A stretch of 14,413 nt of DNA from Planctomycetota bacterium (GTDB taxonomy: Bacteria; Planctomycetota; Phycisphaerae; UBA1845; PWPN01). Every line of letters starts with the position of its first letter. Position 1 is the first letter of the stretch. Where the stretch lies: the NCBI GenBank assembly GCA_016209665.1, contig JACQVT010000442.1, forward strand, positions 1 through 14,413, given 5' to 3'. Both the position numbers and the translations under genes were made by a program. The notes beneath the pieces were generated by a model. That model ran no database searches and was not told the DNA's origin. It worked only from the letters and a program-made list of their open reading frames with translations. Positions 1 to 6,490 of this stretch are shown here, piece by piece.

Positions 1-691
1 CGAGATCAACAACCCGCTCAACATCATCTCGGGTTACGCCGAGCTGACCCTCAAACGATGCGAGAGCAACGGGCAGACGCATCTGCCGCCGGAGATCCTG
101 CACGCCCTGCGGATCATTCGCGAGGAGTCGTTTCGCTGCAAGCAAATCATCGAGAAGCTGCTGTCCCTGACCCGGATGGGCGGCGGCCGCCGCGAGCCGA
201 TCGACGTGGGCCGCGTGACCGGTGAGGTCGTGGCCATGCTGCGGGCCGTCGAGCAATACCAGGGCCGGGACGTTCGCTTGACGGTGTCGGATGGGCCTGC
301 CCCCGTCGTGCCGGCCAACGAGGCGGAACTGAAGCAGGTGGTGCTCAACCTCGTCCTCAACGCGCTCGAGGCCGTCTCGTCCGGCAACGGCCGGGTCAGA
401 GTCGACGTCCGCCACGCCGGCGACGCGGTCACGGTCGCCGTCGAAGACAACGGCCGCGGCATGACGGCCGAGATCCTGGATCGCGTCTTCGAGCCGTTCT
501 TCACTGACCGTCGCGGCGGCACCGAGCCCGGCACGGGGCTGGGCCTGTCGATCACCCACGCGATCGTCGAGGCCCACGGCGGGCGCATCCGCGCGGAGAG
601 TGACGGCCCCGGCCGCGGCAGCCGATTCATCGTCGAGTTGCCCGTCGCCTCGGCATCAGGATTCGCCCATGCTGACACTGTCACCGCCTGA
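1..691 (+). CDS. Sensor histidine kinase, C-terminal part (5' end outside window)
   Basis: This is the transmitter half of a two-component kinase, which would autophosphorylate and pass phosphate to the regulator encoded just downstream. The frame is open from the left edge, and the first complete codon is at position 2. The first residues read EINNPLNIISGYAEL, the HisKA H-box just after its histidine; base 1 (c) would be the last base of that His codon, so the phospho-acceptor sits exactly on the window border. The ATP-binding domain follows: N-box NEAELKQVVLNLVLNALEAV, G1 box VEDNGRGM, F-box FEPFF and G2 box GTGLGLS. The sensory part is not visible, so the signal is unknown. The gene ends at TGA 689-691 and overlaps the regulator gene by 23 bp, indicating co-transcription and probably coupled translation. 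Confidence 0.95.
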   Translation, partial: EINNPLNIISGYAELTLKRCESNGQTHLPPEILHALRIIREESFRCKQIIEKLLSLTRMGGGRREPIDVGRVTGEVVAMLRAVEQYQGRDVRLTVSDGPAPVVPANEAELKQVVLNLVLNALEAVSSGNGRVRVDVRHAGDAVTVAVEDNGRGMTAEILDRVFEPFFTDRRGGTEPGTGLGLSITHAIVEAHGGRIRAESDGPGRGSRFIVELPVASASGFAHADTVTA

Positions 692-1301
692 TTCGCGACC
701 CCCGCTCCGCATCCTCGTGGTCGAGGACGAGCAGCGCCTGCGCGACATGCTCCTCGCCGCCGTGCCGGACATGGGCTTTGCCGTCACCGGCGTACCCTCC
801 GGCGAACGGGCCCTCGAGGTGATGGAGCGATCGCCCCACGACATCCTGCTGCTCGACCTGCGGTTACCGGGAATGAGCGGGCTGGACCTGTGCGAGACCG
901 TGCACCAGCGCTGGCCCGACGCCGTCGCGCTGATTCTTACCGGTTACGGCGATCTCGATGCCGCCCGCAAGGCCATCCGCCTCGACGTGGCCGACTTTCT
1001 CACCAAGCCCGCGTCCCTGGGCGAGATCGAGCAGGCCCTCGAGCGGGCGCGACTGCGGCTGACGGCCCGCCGGGCCGCGGCCGCCGCTCCGCCTGCCGAT
1101 CCGCGCTGCGACGCCCCGCCGCCCGCCGCCGCTGCGGCCGCCGCCGTCCACACGCTGGACGAGATCGAGCGCAACCACATCCTCAGCGTGCTCAAGCGTC
1201 ACCACGGCAACCGCGCCGCGACTGCCGTCGAACTCGGCATCAGCCTCCGTACCCTCTACTACCGCCTGGCCGAATACCAGCGCCAGGACCATGTGCCATA
1301 A
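669..1301 (+). CDS. Response regulator, receiver plus Fis-type HTH (RegA/ActR-like)
   Basis: A 210-residue cytoplasmic regulator, almost certainly the partner of the overlapping kinase. The receiver domain (about 13-130) is complete: acidic pair E19/D20, phospho-acceptor D63 in LLLDLRLPGMSG, T91 in LILTGYG and K113 in FLTKPAS. A linker of about 35 residues made mostly of Ala and Pro follows. A Fis-type helix-turn-helix ends the protein (about 165-207, with HHGNRAATAVELGISLRTLY). There is no AAA+ sigma-54 domain, so the layout is that of RegA/ActR/PrrA rather than NtrC. I chose the ATG at 669 because AGGA at 658-661 lies 7 nt upstream and the receiver begins right after it; an in-frame ATG at 600 would add 23 low-complexity residues. 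The regulated genes cannot be told from the sequence. Confidence 0.93.
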   Translation: MLTLSPPDSRPPLRILVVEDEQRLRDMLLAAVPDMGFAVTGVPSGERALEVMERSPHDILLLDLRLPGMSGLDLCETVHQRWPDAVALILTGYGDLDAARKAIRLDVADFLTKPASLGEIEQALERARLRLTARRAAAAAPPADPRCDAPPPAAAAAAAVHTLDEIERNHILSVLKRHHGNRAATAVELGISLRTLYYRLAEYQRQDHVP

Positions 1302-1331
1302 GGGACGCGCACAGGCTGCCCGGGGACTGGC

Positions 1332-1347
1332 TCCGCCGCATGGCGGA
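1332..1347. terminator. Short perfect hairpin between converging regulator genes
   Basis: TCCGCC (1332-1337) and GGCGGA (1342-1347) form a 6-bp stem with a GCAT loop. It sits in the 54-bp gap between the response regulator stop and the tail of the oppositely directed receiver-like gene, where a shared bidirectional terminator would be expected. There is no T-tract on either side, so function is only a guess. Confidence 0.3.
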
Positions 1348-1355
1348 TGTCACGC

Positions 1356-2009
1356 TCAGGCGGTTTCGCGCTCGTGGCGGAACTGGCGGACGGCTTCGCA
1401 GCGGTCGGGGTCGCGGCAGCAGACGCTACGGATGAACTCGTAGTAGACCTCGCGGTTCAAGCCGTACTCCGCCCGCAGGCTGCACCGCAGGCAGATTCGC
1501 GGGCGGGTGGCGGCCGCGCCCGTCAACGTGGACTGGATGAAGACCTGGTTCCTGCCGGCAAAGCAGACCATCTTGCGATTGAGCGCGGTTTCCAGCACGG
1601 AGAGGTTGGCGTCGAGTTCCTCCTCGGTGATGGGCGGCGGGCCGGCGGCGGCCTGACGGGCGGCGGCAAGCACGGCGTCGACCTGGCGGTTCAGCCGGCC
1701 GCGATCGACGGGCAGATCCAGCGTGGCGGCGGCCCCCAGCTTCATCACCGCCGGGCGGTGCCGGATACCCCCGCGGCCCAGCAGCACGATCACCGGCGTG
1801 GCCAGCACGTTCTGCCGCATCCACCGCAGCAGCTTGAGCCCCTCCTCCTGGCCGTCCTGCCCGACGACGACGACCTCCGGCGGGACCTCGACGAGCTGCC
1901 GCATCGCGGACTTGAGGTCCTTGGGCGCCACCACCTCGTGATCAGCAGCCTGGTGCTTCAGGAACTCGCGGGTGGGCTTGTCGTGGTGGATCAGCAGAAT
2001 GCGGGCCAT
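1356..2009 (-). CDS. Degenerate receiver (pseudo-receiver) protein with C-terminal Cys cluster
   Basis: A 217-residue cytoplasmic protein. The N-terminal 115 residues have the alternating strand/helix pattern of a receiver: ARILLIHHDKPTREFL, then EVVVVGQDGQEEGLKLLRWM, PVIVLLGRGG and LGAAATLDLPVD. The key residues are missing. Only D10 remains of the acidic pair, the phospho-Asp position is G50, the Ser/Thr position is L77, and the Lys position is L99 before P100. Normal phosphorylation is therefore unlikely. The second half has cysteines at 149, 173, 176, 197, 198 and 204 (C-x2-C, x20, CC, x5, C) around NREVYYEFIRSVCCRD, possibly a metal site. The start is ATG at 2007-2009 with GAGGAAG 4 nt upstream. 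It converges on the two-component pair. The function is not recognised; a phosphorylation-independent regulator or adaptor is my inference. Confidence 0.8.
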   Translation of the reverse strand: MARILLIHHDKPTREFLKHQAADHEVVAPKDLKSAMRQLVEVPPEVVVVGQDGQEEGLKLLRWMRQNVLATPVIVLLGRGGIRHRPAVMKLGAAATLDLPVDRGRLNRQVDAVLAAARQAAAGPPPITEEELDANLSVLETALNRKMVCFAGRNQVFIQSTLTGAAATRPRICLRCSLRAEYGLNREVYYEFIRSVCCRDPDRCEAVRQFRHERETA

Positions 2010-2059
2010 CGAACTTCCTCGCCGTAACGGACACCTTGGACGGAGGGTATTGCACTACT

Positions 2060-2080
2060 CGCCAGGGCGAAGCCCTGGCG
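2060..2080. repeat. Perfect 9-bp hairpin with GAA loop
   Basis: CGCCAGGGC (2060-2068), GAA, GCCCTGGCG (2072-2080) is a perfect inverted repeat. It lies 50 bp upstream of the receiver-like gene's start, in its probable leader or promoter region. Its GAA loop closed by GC-rich arms resembles the central hairpin of the 67-bp element 50 bp away, but the flanking bases differ. It may be another interspersed palindrome or a leader structure. Confidence 0.6.
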
Positions 2081-2131
2081 CGCAAACGGCGGGCGGGCCG
2101 ATCACGCCAGCCCCTCGGGCAGCCTTGCGAC

Positions 2132-2198
2132 CCTTGACACGCCGGCGACGCGAAACGTCGGGCCTTCGGCCCGCGAGAACTCGCCCGGCGAGTCAAGG
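2132..2198 (-). mobile_element. 67-bp MITE-like element, copy 1, with GCGAC target duplications
   Basis: This is the reverse complement of the element at 3810-3876, with one difference in 67 bases. Terminal inverted repeats are CCTTGAC followed by A or T, then CGCCGG (13 of 14 positions match). The 5-bp direct repeat GCGAC flanks it at 2127-2131 and 2199-2203. Read in the orientation of copy 2, the interior folds as three contiguous hairpins: GCGAG-TT-CTCGC, GGGCC-GAA-GGCCC and GACGT-TTC-GCGTC (one G-T pair). It encodes nothing credible and is too short to move itself. It lies between the receiver-like gene's start and the MFS pseudogene. Confidence 0.75.
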
Positions 2199-2295
2199 GC
2201 GACCGCGGAATCCTTTCCCCGTCCCCCTTCAACCCTCCATTCCAGTCTACCCGCCGCGGATCGCCGCGACAACCTCGGCGGGCCAAAAACCCATC

Positions 2296-2800
2296 GCACG
2301 CCACCTCGCGTCACTCCTTCTGCTGGCGCTGATCGGCTCGGGGCGGGCGTTCCTGCAGCCGGCCCGGGCGTCGTTCGTCCCGCAGCTCGTACCCCGCGAG
2401 TGCTTCAGTAACGCCGTCACCTGGAATAGCGGCGGATTCCACCTCGCCAGCGTCGTGGGCCCGGCGGTCGGCGGCGGGTTGATCGCCATGGTCGGCGGCG
2501 CGAAGGTGGTCTACGTGCTGACCGCCACCGCCATGCTGAGCCAGCGTGGTAATCCGCCACACGCTCGTGCAGTTGCTGACGTCCGACGAAATGCGGGGCC
2601 GTGTCTCCGCCATCAATTCAATGTTCATCGGGGCCTCGAACGAATTGGGGGGCTTTGAGTCCGGTGCCGTGGCCGCCCTGTTCGGGGCAACGGCGTCGGT
2701 CGTCTCCGGCGGAATAGGAACGCTGGAGGTCGTCGGGATCATCGCGGTGAGGTATCCGAAACTCCGCCGGTACGGCCGGCTGGGCAGCGTGCCGACTTGA
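2296..2800 (+). pseudogene. MFS transporter remnant with internal deletion and frameshift
   Basis: Two pieces of one major facilitator protein of the MFS_3/EntS-like type are fused out of frame. The first piece (about 2296-2540) reads LLLLALIGSGRAFLQPARAS, then FVPQLVPRECFSNAVTWNS and VVGPAVGGGLIAMVGG, matching the segment around helices 4-5. From about 2541, in a different frame, VVIRHTLVQLLTSDEMRGRV, INSMFIGASNELGGFESG and ASVVSGGIGTLEVVGIIAV match the last helices and tail, ending at TGA 2798-2800. The first three helices and roughly 150-200 middle residues are missing, and there is no start codon or ribosome site. It cannot make a working transporter. Family assignment is from remembered motifs, and the left boundary is approximate. 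Confidence 0.8.
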
Positions 2801-2826
2801 GACCGGAAATCATTTGCGCCGGCGTC

Positions 2827-2854
2827 TTGTTTCGTCCGTGCATCTCGCTAATAC
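2827..2854 (+). promoter_or_regulatory. Possible weak promoter for the cation exporter gene
   Basis: TTGTTT (2827-2832) and TAATAC (2849-2854) are separated by 16 bp, about 50 bp before the TTG start of the CDF gene. Each box matches the sigma-70 consensus only partly. Position and the local AT-richness are the main support. Confidence 0.28.
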
Positions 2855-2902
2855 TTCCCTCGCGTTGTCGCGATCGTCGAGTGTTGACCGAGGGCATTCT
2901 GC

Positions 2903-3799
2903 TTGAATGGAGCCAGCGAGCACAAACAATGGGTCGCGCTGACCTCCGTGGCGGCGGCGGTGCTGCTGACCGCAACGAAGATCGCGGTCGGGTTGTGGAC
3001 GAACAGTCTCGGCATTCTGTCGGAGGCGGCGCACTCCGCGCTGGACCTGGGGGCGGCCCTGGTGACGTTTCTGGCCGTGCGGTACTCGGACAAGCCGCCC
3101 GACAAGGAGCACCTGTACGGCCACGGGAAGATGGAGAACCTGTCGGCGCTGTTCGAGACGGTCCTGCTCCTGGTGACCTGCGGCTGGATCATCGCCGAGT
3201 CAGTGCGGCGGCTGACCGTCCGCGAGGTGCACGTCGAGCCGACGTTCTGGGCGTTCGGGGTCATGGGGCTGTCGATCGCCGTCGACGTGGGCCGGTCGCG
3301 GGCCCTCCAGCAGGCCGCGGAGCAGCACAACAGCCAGGCCCTCGAGGCCGACGCCCTGCATTTCCGCACCGACATCTGGAGTTCGATCGTGGTGATCGTC
3401 GGTCTTCTCGGCGTGTGGCTGGGCAACCGATTCCCCGCCCAGGCGGGCTGGCTGGTCAATGCGGACACGGTGGCGGCCCTGGGCGTGGCGGGTCTGGTGA
3501 TCGTGGTCAGCCTGCAACTCGGCCGGCGAACGGTGCAGGGGCTGCTCGACGTCGCCCCGGCCGGGCTGTCGGACAAGATCAAGCCGGCGGTCGAGGCCAT
3601 GGACGAGGTCATCGACTGCCACCATATCCGCGTGAGGGCCGCCGGGCCGCATCTGTTCGTCGACGTCCACGTGCTGGTCGACGGTTCCAAGAGCCTCAAC
3701 GAAATCCACGCCCTGACCGACCGCATCGAGGAACGCATCCAGGAAATCGCCGCCAACGCCGACGTCACCGTGCACCCGGAGCCGGCACCCGCCACGTGA
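2903..3799 (+). CDS. Cation diffusion facilitator (CDF) metal exporter
   Basis: A 298-residue inner-membrane antiporter of the CDF/FieF family that would export Zn2+, Fe2+ or a similar divalent ion in exchange for protons. The transport site is complete: H44 and D48 in helix 2 (SEAAHSALDLG) and H153 and D157 in helix 5 (ALHFRTDIW), the His-Asp/His-Asp set usual for zinc-type members. The family motif after helix 2 (HLYGHGKMENLSAL) is present. About six helices are followed by a cytoplasmic domain (about 213-298, with CHHIRVRAAGPHLFVDVHV). The start is a TTG at 2903: an in-frame stop at 2885-2887 leaves no upstream choice, and AGGG at 2891-2894 is a fair ribosome site. The gene seems monocistronic. 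The second 67-bp element begins 10 bp after its stop. Exact metal specificity cannot be read from the sequence. Confidence 0.92.
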   Translation: MNGASEHKQWVALTSVAAAVLLTATKIAVGLWTNSLGILSEAAHSALDLGAALVTFLAVRYSDKPPDKEHLYGHGKMENLSALFETVLLLVTCGWIIAESVRRLTVREVHVEPTFWAFGVMGLSIAVDVGRSRALQQAAEQHNSQALEADALHFRTDIWSSIVVIVGLLGVWLGNRFPAQAGWLVNADTVAALGVAGLVIVVSLQLGRRTVQGLLDVAPAGLSDKIKPAVEAMDEVIDCHHIRVRAAGPHLFVDVHVLVDGSKSLNEIHALTDRIEERIQEIAANADVTVHPEPAPAT

Positions 3800-3809
3800 T
3801 GCCCGCAAC

Positions 3810-3876
3810 CCTTGACTCGCCGGGCGAGTTCTCGCGGGCCGAAGGCCCGACGCTTCGCGTCGCCGGCGTGTCAAGG
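3810..3876 (+). mobile_element. 67-bp MITE-like element, copy 2, with GCAAC target duplications
   Basis: Reference copy. The outer arms CCTTGACTCGCCGG (3810-3823) and CCGGCGTGTCAAGG (3863-3876) pair except at one T-T position. Between them are three hairpins with no spacer: GCGAG-TT-CTCGC (3824-3835), GGGCC-GAA-GGCCC (3836-3848) and GACGC-TTC-GCGTC (3849-3861). Only the G at 3862 is left unpaired, giving a four-stem cloverleaf. The 5-bp direct repeat GCAAC flanks it at 3805-3809 and 3877-3881, and differs from the GCGAC around copy 1. Inserted just after the CDF stop, it may also act as that gene's terminator. Confidence 0.77.
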
Positions 3877-4006
3877 GCAACCGACACCAGACGACCCTCG
3901 GTCCTGGATCCTGGCCCGATAACCGGTGAGAAGGGCGGGGCCTGAACCTCACCTGCATGGGACAATCGACCGATATGAAGATCATTATTGACTCGTGCGG
4001 GCGAGA

Positions 4007-5353
4007 ATGAATCGACACCAACCTCTGAGCCTACGTACCACGGTGTGGCTGGCGATGGCGCTGGCCGTCACCTCGAGCATCCTCGGCTCGATCGGGGTGC
4101 AGGGCTACCACCTGTATCGTCGGTCGGGCGTGACGGAGCAGGTTCGCGCCCTCACCGTCGCGGAGACCTACGCCGCACAGGTGGCAGGACCGATGGGCGC
4201 GGGTCGGCTGGCGGACGTGGAAAGCTTCGTGGACCACCTGGTCTGGCACCCCGACAGTCGAATGCTGGCCGTGCTCGATACGGCCGATGGCTCGATCGCC
4301 CAGCGGGGGGCCACGCCGCTGCTGGAAGCCTACCGCCAGGCCAAGGCGGCGGCGGCGTCGAGGTCTTCATCCGTTCAGGTCCCATCGAACCGCCTGTTCG
4401 CCAACGTGGACATGGTGGCGGTGCCCATCCGGACGGCGGGCGGCAAGGAACCCATCGGCACGCTCGTGTACGCGAAGGCTCGGACCGGTCTCAACATTCT
4501 TCCCGGCCCCGACAACTGGGGGTTCTTCATCTACATCAGCCTGATTGCCGCCGCCGGCATAAGCCTCGGTTTTTTGTGGCTGAAGCGCCGGGTGCTGGAT
4601 CCGCTGGCCGTCCTGGGCCGTCTCGGTGCCGAGGGCTCCTCCGAGGCGTCGATCCATCCGCTGACGTTGGACCGGACAGACGAGATCGGCGTGCTGGCCC
4701 GCGTGCTGACCTCCATGCACGTGGACCTGGAGGAGTGGCAAAAGCGGGCCACCCGCCTGGAGCGCAGCATCCATGAACGGGTGGCCCACGAGACCGAACG
4801 CATCACCCGCGAGTTGAAGAAGGCCCTCAAGAAGATCTGGACCGACCCGCTGACGAGACTCGGCAACCGCCGCCTGCTCGAGGACAAGCTTGAGGAGATC
4901 TTCCGCGCCCAGCGCGACTCGAACCGGGAACTGTCGATCGTGATGGTGGACATCGACCACTTCAAGCAGCTCAACGACACGCTCGGGCACCAGGCGGGCG
5001 ACGAACTCTTGCAGTTCACGGGCGAGCTGCTTCGCCAGTGCCTCCGCGAGCAGGACCTCGCGGTGCGGTACGGGGGCGACGAGTTCATGCTGATCCTGCC
5101 GTCGGTTTCACCCGAGCAGGCCGAGGCGATCGCCGACCGCACGATCGCCATGTTCGCCCAGCGGACGAAGCTGCTTCGCGTTCGTCAGCAGCCGACCATG
5201 AGCGCGGGCATCGCGTCGCTCGCCCGGCACAAGCCCGACTCGGTCGAGGCCCTCTTGCAGATGGCGGACGCCGCCCTCTACCAGGCCAAATCCGCCGGCA
5301 AGGCCCGCACGAGCATCTACACGCCCGCCCTGCAGCCCGCGGGCCCACGGTAG
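4007..5353 (+). CDS. Membrane-bound diguanylate cyclase (GGDEF protein)
   Basis: A 448-residue inner-membrane enzyme that would join two GTP into the second messenger c-di-GMP. Helix 1 is at about 11-31 and helix 2 at about 171-192. They bracket a roughly 135-residue periplasmic sensor region of no recognised family. A HAMP-like stretch (RRVLDPLAVLGRL onward) and a probable coiled coil (about 243-278) lead into the GGDEF domain (about 280-445). Catalytic features are intact: DPLTRLGNRR, MVDIDHFKQLNDTLGH and RYGGDEF with G356-F360. The inhibitory site RxxD (R347-D350) lies exactly five residues before the signature, so product feedback is expected. There is no EAL domain. The ATG at 4007 puts the first helix close to the N-terminus; a GTG at 3995 would add four residues. 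It seems monocistronic. Confidence 0.93.
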   Translation: MNRHQPLSLRTTVWLAMALAVTSSILGSIGVQGYHLYRRSGVTEQVRALTVAETYAAQVAGPMGAGRLADVESFVDHLVWHPDSRMLAVLDTADGSIAQRGATPLLEAYRQAKAAAASRSSSVQVPSNRLFANVDMVAVPIRTAGGKEPIGTLVYAKARTGLNILPGPDNWGFFIYISLIAAAGISLGFLWLKRRVLDPLAVLGRLGAEGSSEASIHPLTLDRTDEIGVLARVLTSMHVDLEEWQKRATRLERSIHERVAHETERITRELKKALKKIWTDPLTRLGNRRLLEDKLEEIFRAQRDSNRELSIVMVDIDHFKQLNDTLGHQAGDELLQFTGELLRQCLREQDLAVRYGGDEFMLILPSVSPEQAEAIADRTIAMFAQRTKLLRVRQQPTMSAGIASLARHKPDSVEALLQMADAALYQAKSAGKARTSIYTPALQPAGPR

Positions 5354-5385
5354 ACCCGCTAAGGCGGCTCGATCTCTCGATCCTG

Positions 5386-5440
5386 ATTCGTCATTCGGAT
5401 TTCGGGCTTGCTTAGTCATTGGGCATTCGTGATTCGGATT
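5386..5440. repeat. Two near-identical 16-bp direct repeats
   Basis: ATTCGTCATTCGGATT (5386-5401) and ATTCGTGATTCGGATT (5425-5440) match at 15 of 16 bases and are 39 bp apart. They lie in the gap between the diguanylate cyclase and the kinase gene. They are more AT-rich than the surroundings and have internal ATTCG repetition. They may be decayed units of an interspersed or tandem repeat; no regulatory role is evident. Confidence 0.6.
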
Positions 5441-5499
5441 CAGGCGCCTTGCTGCGTCGCTGGTAACGCATCGACGAATGTGAGTAGACTACCTTCCCT

Positions 5500-6327
5500 A
5501 TGGACTCGCCGGCACTCGTGGACACATTCCCATCGCACTGGCTCGACCAACTGAGCGGGATGCCGCGGGTATTGACGTTGGACGTGGCCGGATACCCGGG
5601 CAGCGTCAACATCAACCGCGACGATCTGGCCCGGGTGTACCTGCCCGTGCTGCACGTCATGCAGACGGCCCTGGTGGAGTCGCAGCGGCGCATCGTGGCC
5701 GGTCTGGGCGGCATCCCCGGCAGCGGCAAGTCGACGTTCGCGGCGGTGCTCGCGCGCATCGCCGATATCATCTGGGGCACAGGCCGGTTGGCTGTCGTCG
5801 GCATGGACGGCTGGCACTGGCCCAACGCGGTGCTGGACGTCCGGACGACGACCGACGAGTCGGGCAACGCCGTCCCGCTGCGACAACGCAAGGGCGGACC
5901 CGACAGTTACGACATCGCGGGCATCGCCGCCGCGGTCAACGAGTTGCGGGCGGCCGATCACCCGGTCTCGCTGCCGGTGTACGACCGCCGCCGCCACGAC
6001 CCGGTCGCCGAGGGCATTGCCGTCAGCCCCGGGACAAGCATCGTTTTGCTCGAGGGCAATTACCTGCTGGATGCTCATTCGCCGTGGGGCGCGGTGTCGC
6101 AACGCCTGCGTCCGCGGCTGTTCCTCGAATGTGACGTGGCCGCGGCCCGCGACCGAGTCGTCGCACGACACGTCCGCGGCGGTTTGTCGCCGGATCAAGC
6201 CGCCGCCAAGTACGAGGCCAACGACCGACTCAACGCGATCGCGGCCGCGGCGACCGCCGCCAATGCCCACTATGTCATCCGCTTCGAGCCCCAGCCCGCG
6301 GTGTTTGCCAACCCGCCAAGAATGTAG
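5500..6327 (+). CDS. P-loop kinase of the uridine kinase/phosphoribulokinase-like family
   Basis: A 275-residue cytoplasmic kinase that transfers phosphate from ATP to a small molecule, probably a sugar or nucleoside. It has Walker A GGIPGSGKST (G71-T79), a substrate-side motif GMDGWHW (around D103) where relatives have MDGFH, RKGGPDSYD (130-138), LPVYDRRRHDP and the LLEGNYLLD strand (E185-D191). These fit the family that includes uridine kinase, bacterial pantothenate kinase and fructokinase-like YggC proteins. The first 60 residues precede the P-loop, as in the YggC/FrcK-like members. No good ribosome site lies before ATG 5500; the in-frame ATG at 5560 (residue 21) is an alternative. The gene stands alone and is followed after 1 bp by an oxidoreductase remnant. 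Substrate unknown. Confidence 0.82.
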   Translation: MDSPALVDTFPSHWLDQLSGMPRVLTLDVAGYPGSVNINRDDLARVYLPVLHVMQTALVESQRRIVAGLGGIPGSGKSTFAAVLARIADIIWGTGRLAVVGMDGWHWPNAVLDVRTTTDESGNAVPLRQRKGGPDSYDIAGIAAAVNELRAADHPVSLPVYDRRRHDPVAEGIAVSPGTSIVLLEGNYLLDAHSPWGAVSQRLRPRLFLECDVAAARDRVVARHVRGGLSPDQAAAKYEANDRLNAIAAAATAANAHYVIRFEPQPAVFANPPRM

Positions 6328-6328
6328 G

Positions 6329-6490
6329 ATGGAGTTCGGCTACAAGCACGGCATTGCCACGCTGATGGGCGACATGGCGGCCACCCTGGGCCGGCGAGTG
6401 GTGTTCGACAAGGCCAAGCGGGAAATCCGCCCTGACACCCGGTTGGCGCAGGACGTGCCCGCCGTCACTTCAGGACGGGGAACTCGGTGA
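6329..6490 (+). pseudogene. C-terminal remnant of a Gfo/Idh/MocA-type oxidoreductase
   Basis: Fifty-three codons in a frame different from the kinase read YKHGIATLMGDMAATLGRRV then VFDKAKREI, ending at TGA 6488-6490. This resembles the last residues of NAD-dependent Gfo/Idh/MocA oxidoreductases in Planctomycetota, where a line such as 'LGNIAxRLGRKLxWDPxxE' is typical (from memory). The roughly 350 residues carrying the NAD-binding and catalytic domains are absent; the kinase gene occupies their place. An ATG happens to begin the fragment, so a short peptide is possible but not supported. The match is short, hence moderate confidence. Confidence 0.5.

Larger units (their letters stand above)
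2010..2295. other. Gene-free region with palindromes, upstream of receiver-like gene
   Basis: No credible gene was found between the receiver-like gene's start and the recognisable part of the MFS remnant. The stretch contains the 9-bp GAA hairpin (2060-2080) and the first 67-bp element (2132-2198). It must also hold the promoter of the minus-strand receiver-like gene, but no convincing sigma-70 boxes stand out. The short frames crossing it on both strands have compositions set by the repeats. Confidence 0.6.

Noticed and set aside
1347..2027. Plus-strand open frame opposite the receiver-like gene
   Set aside because: The minus-strand frame has a strong ribosome site and a receiver-like pattern; the plus frame has neither.
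2102..2314. Small minus-strand frame through the first 67-bp element
   Set aside because: The same peptide-like stretch (SPGEFSRAEGPT) appears at both element copies because the DNA is duplicated; it is repeat-derived, not a gene.
2132..3876. The cloverleaf elements as tRNA genes
   Set aside because: They lack the conserved tRNA bases and arm lengths (no anticodon-type 7-nt loop, no GTTCRA T-loop), and have terminal inverted repeats and target duplications instead.
2797..3945. Plus-strand open frame of 382 codons over the CDF gene
   Set aside because: It reads the CDF gene in another frame, is Arg/Gly rich, and ends with residues translated from the mobile element.
3887..4006. Promoter or riboswitch before the diguanylate cyclase gene
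   Set aside because: No convincing promoter boxes and no conserved c-di-GMP riboswitch core could be recognised by eye.
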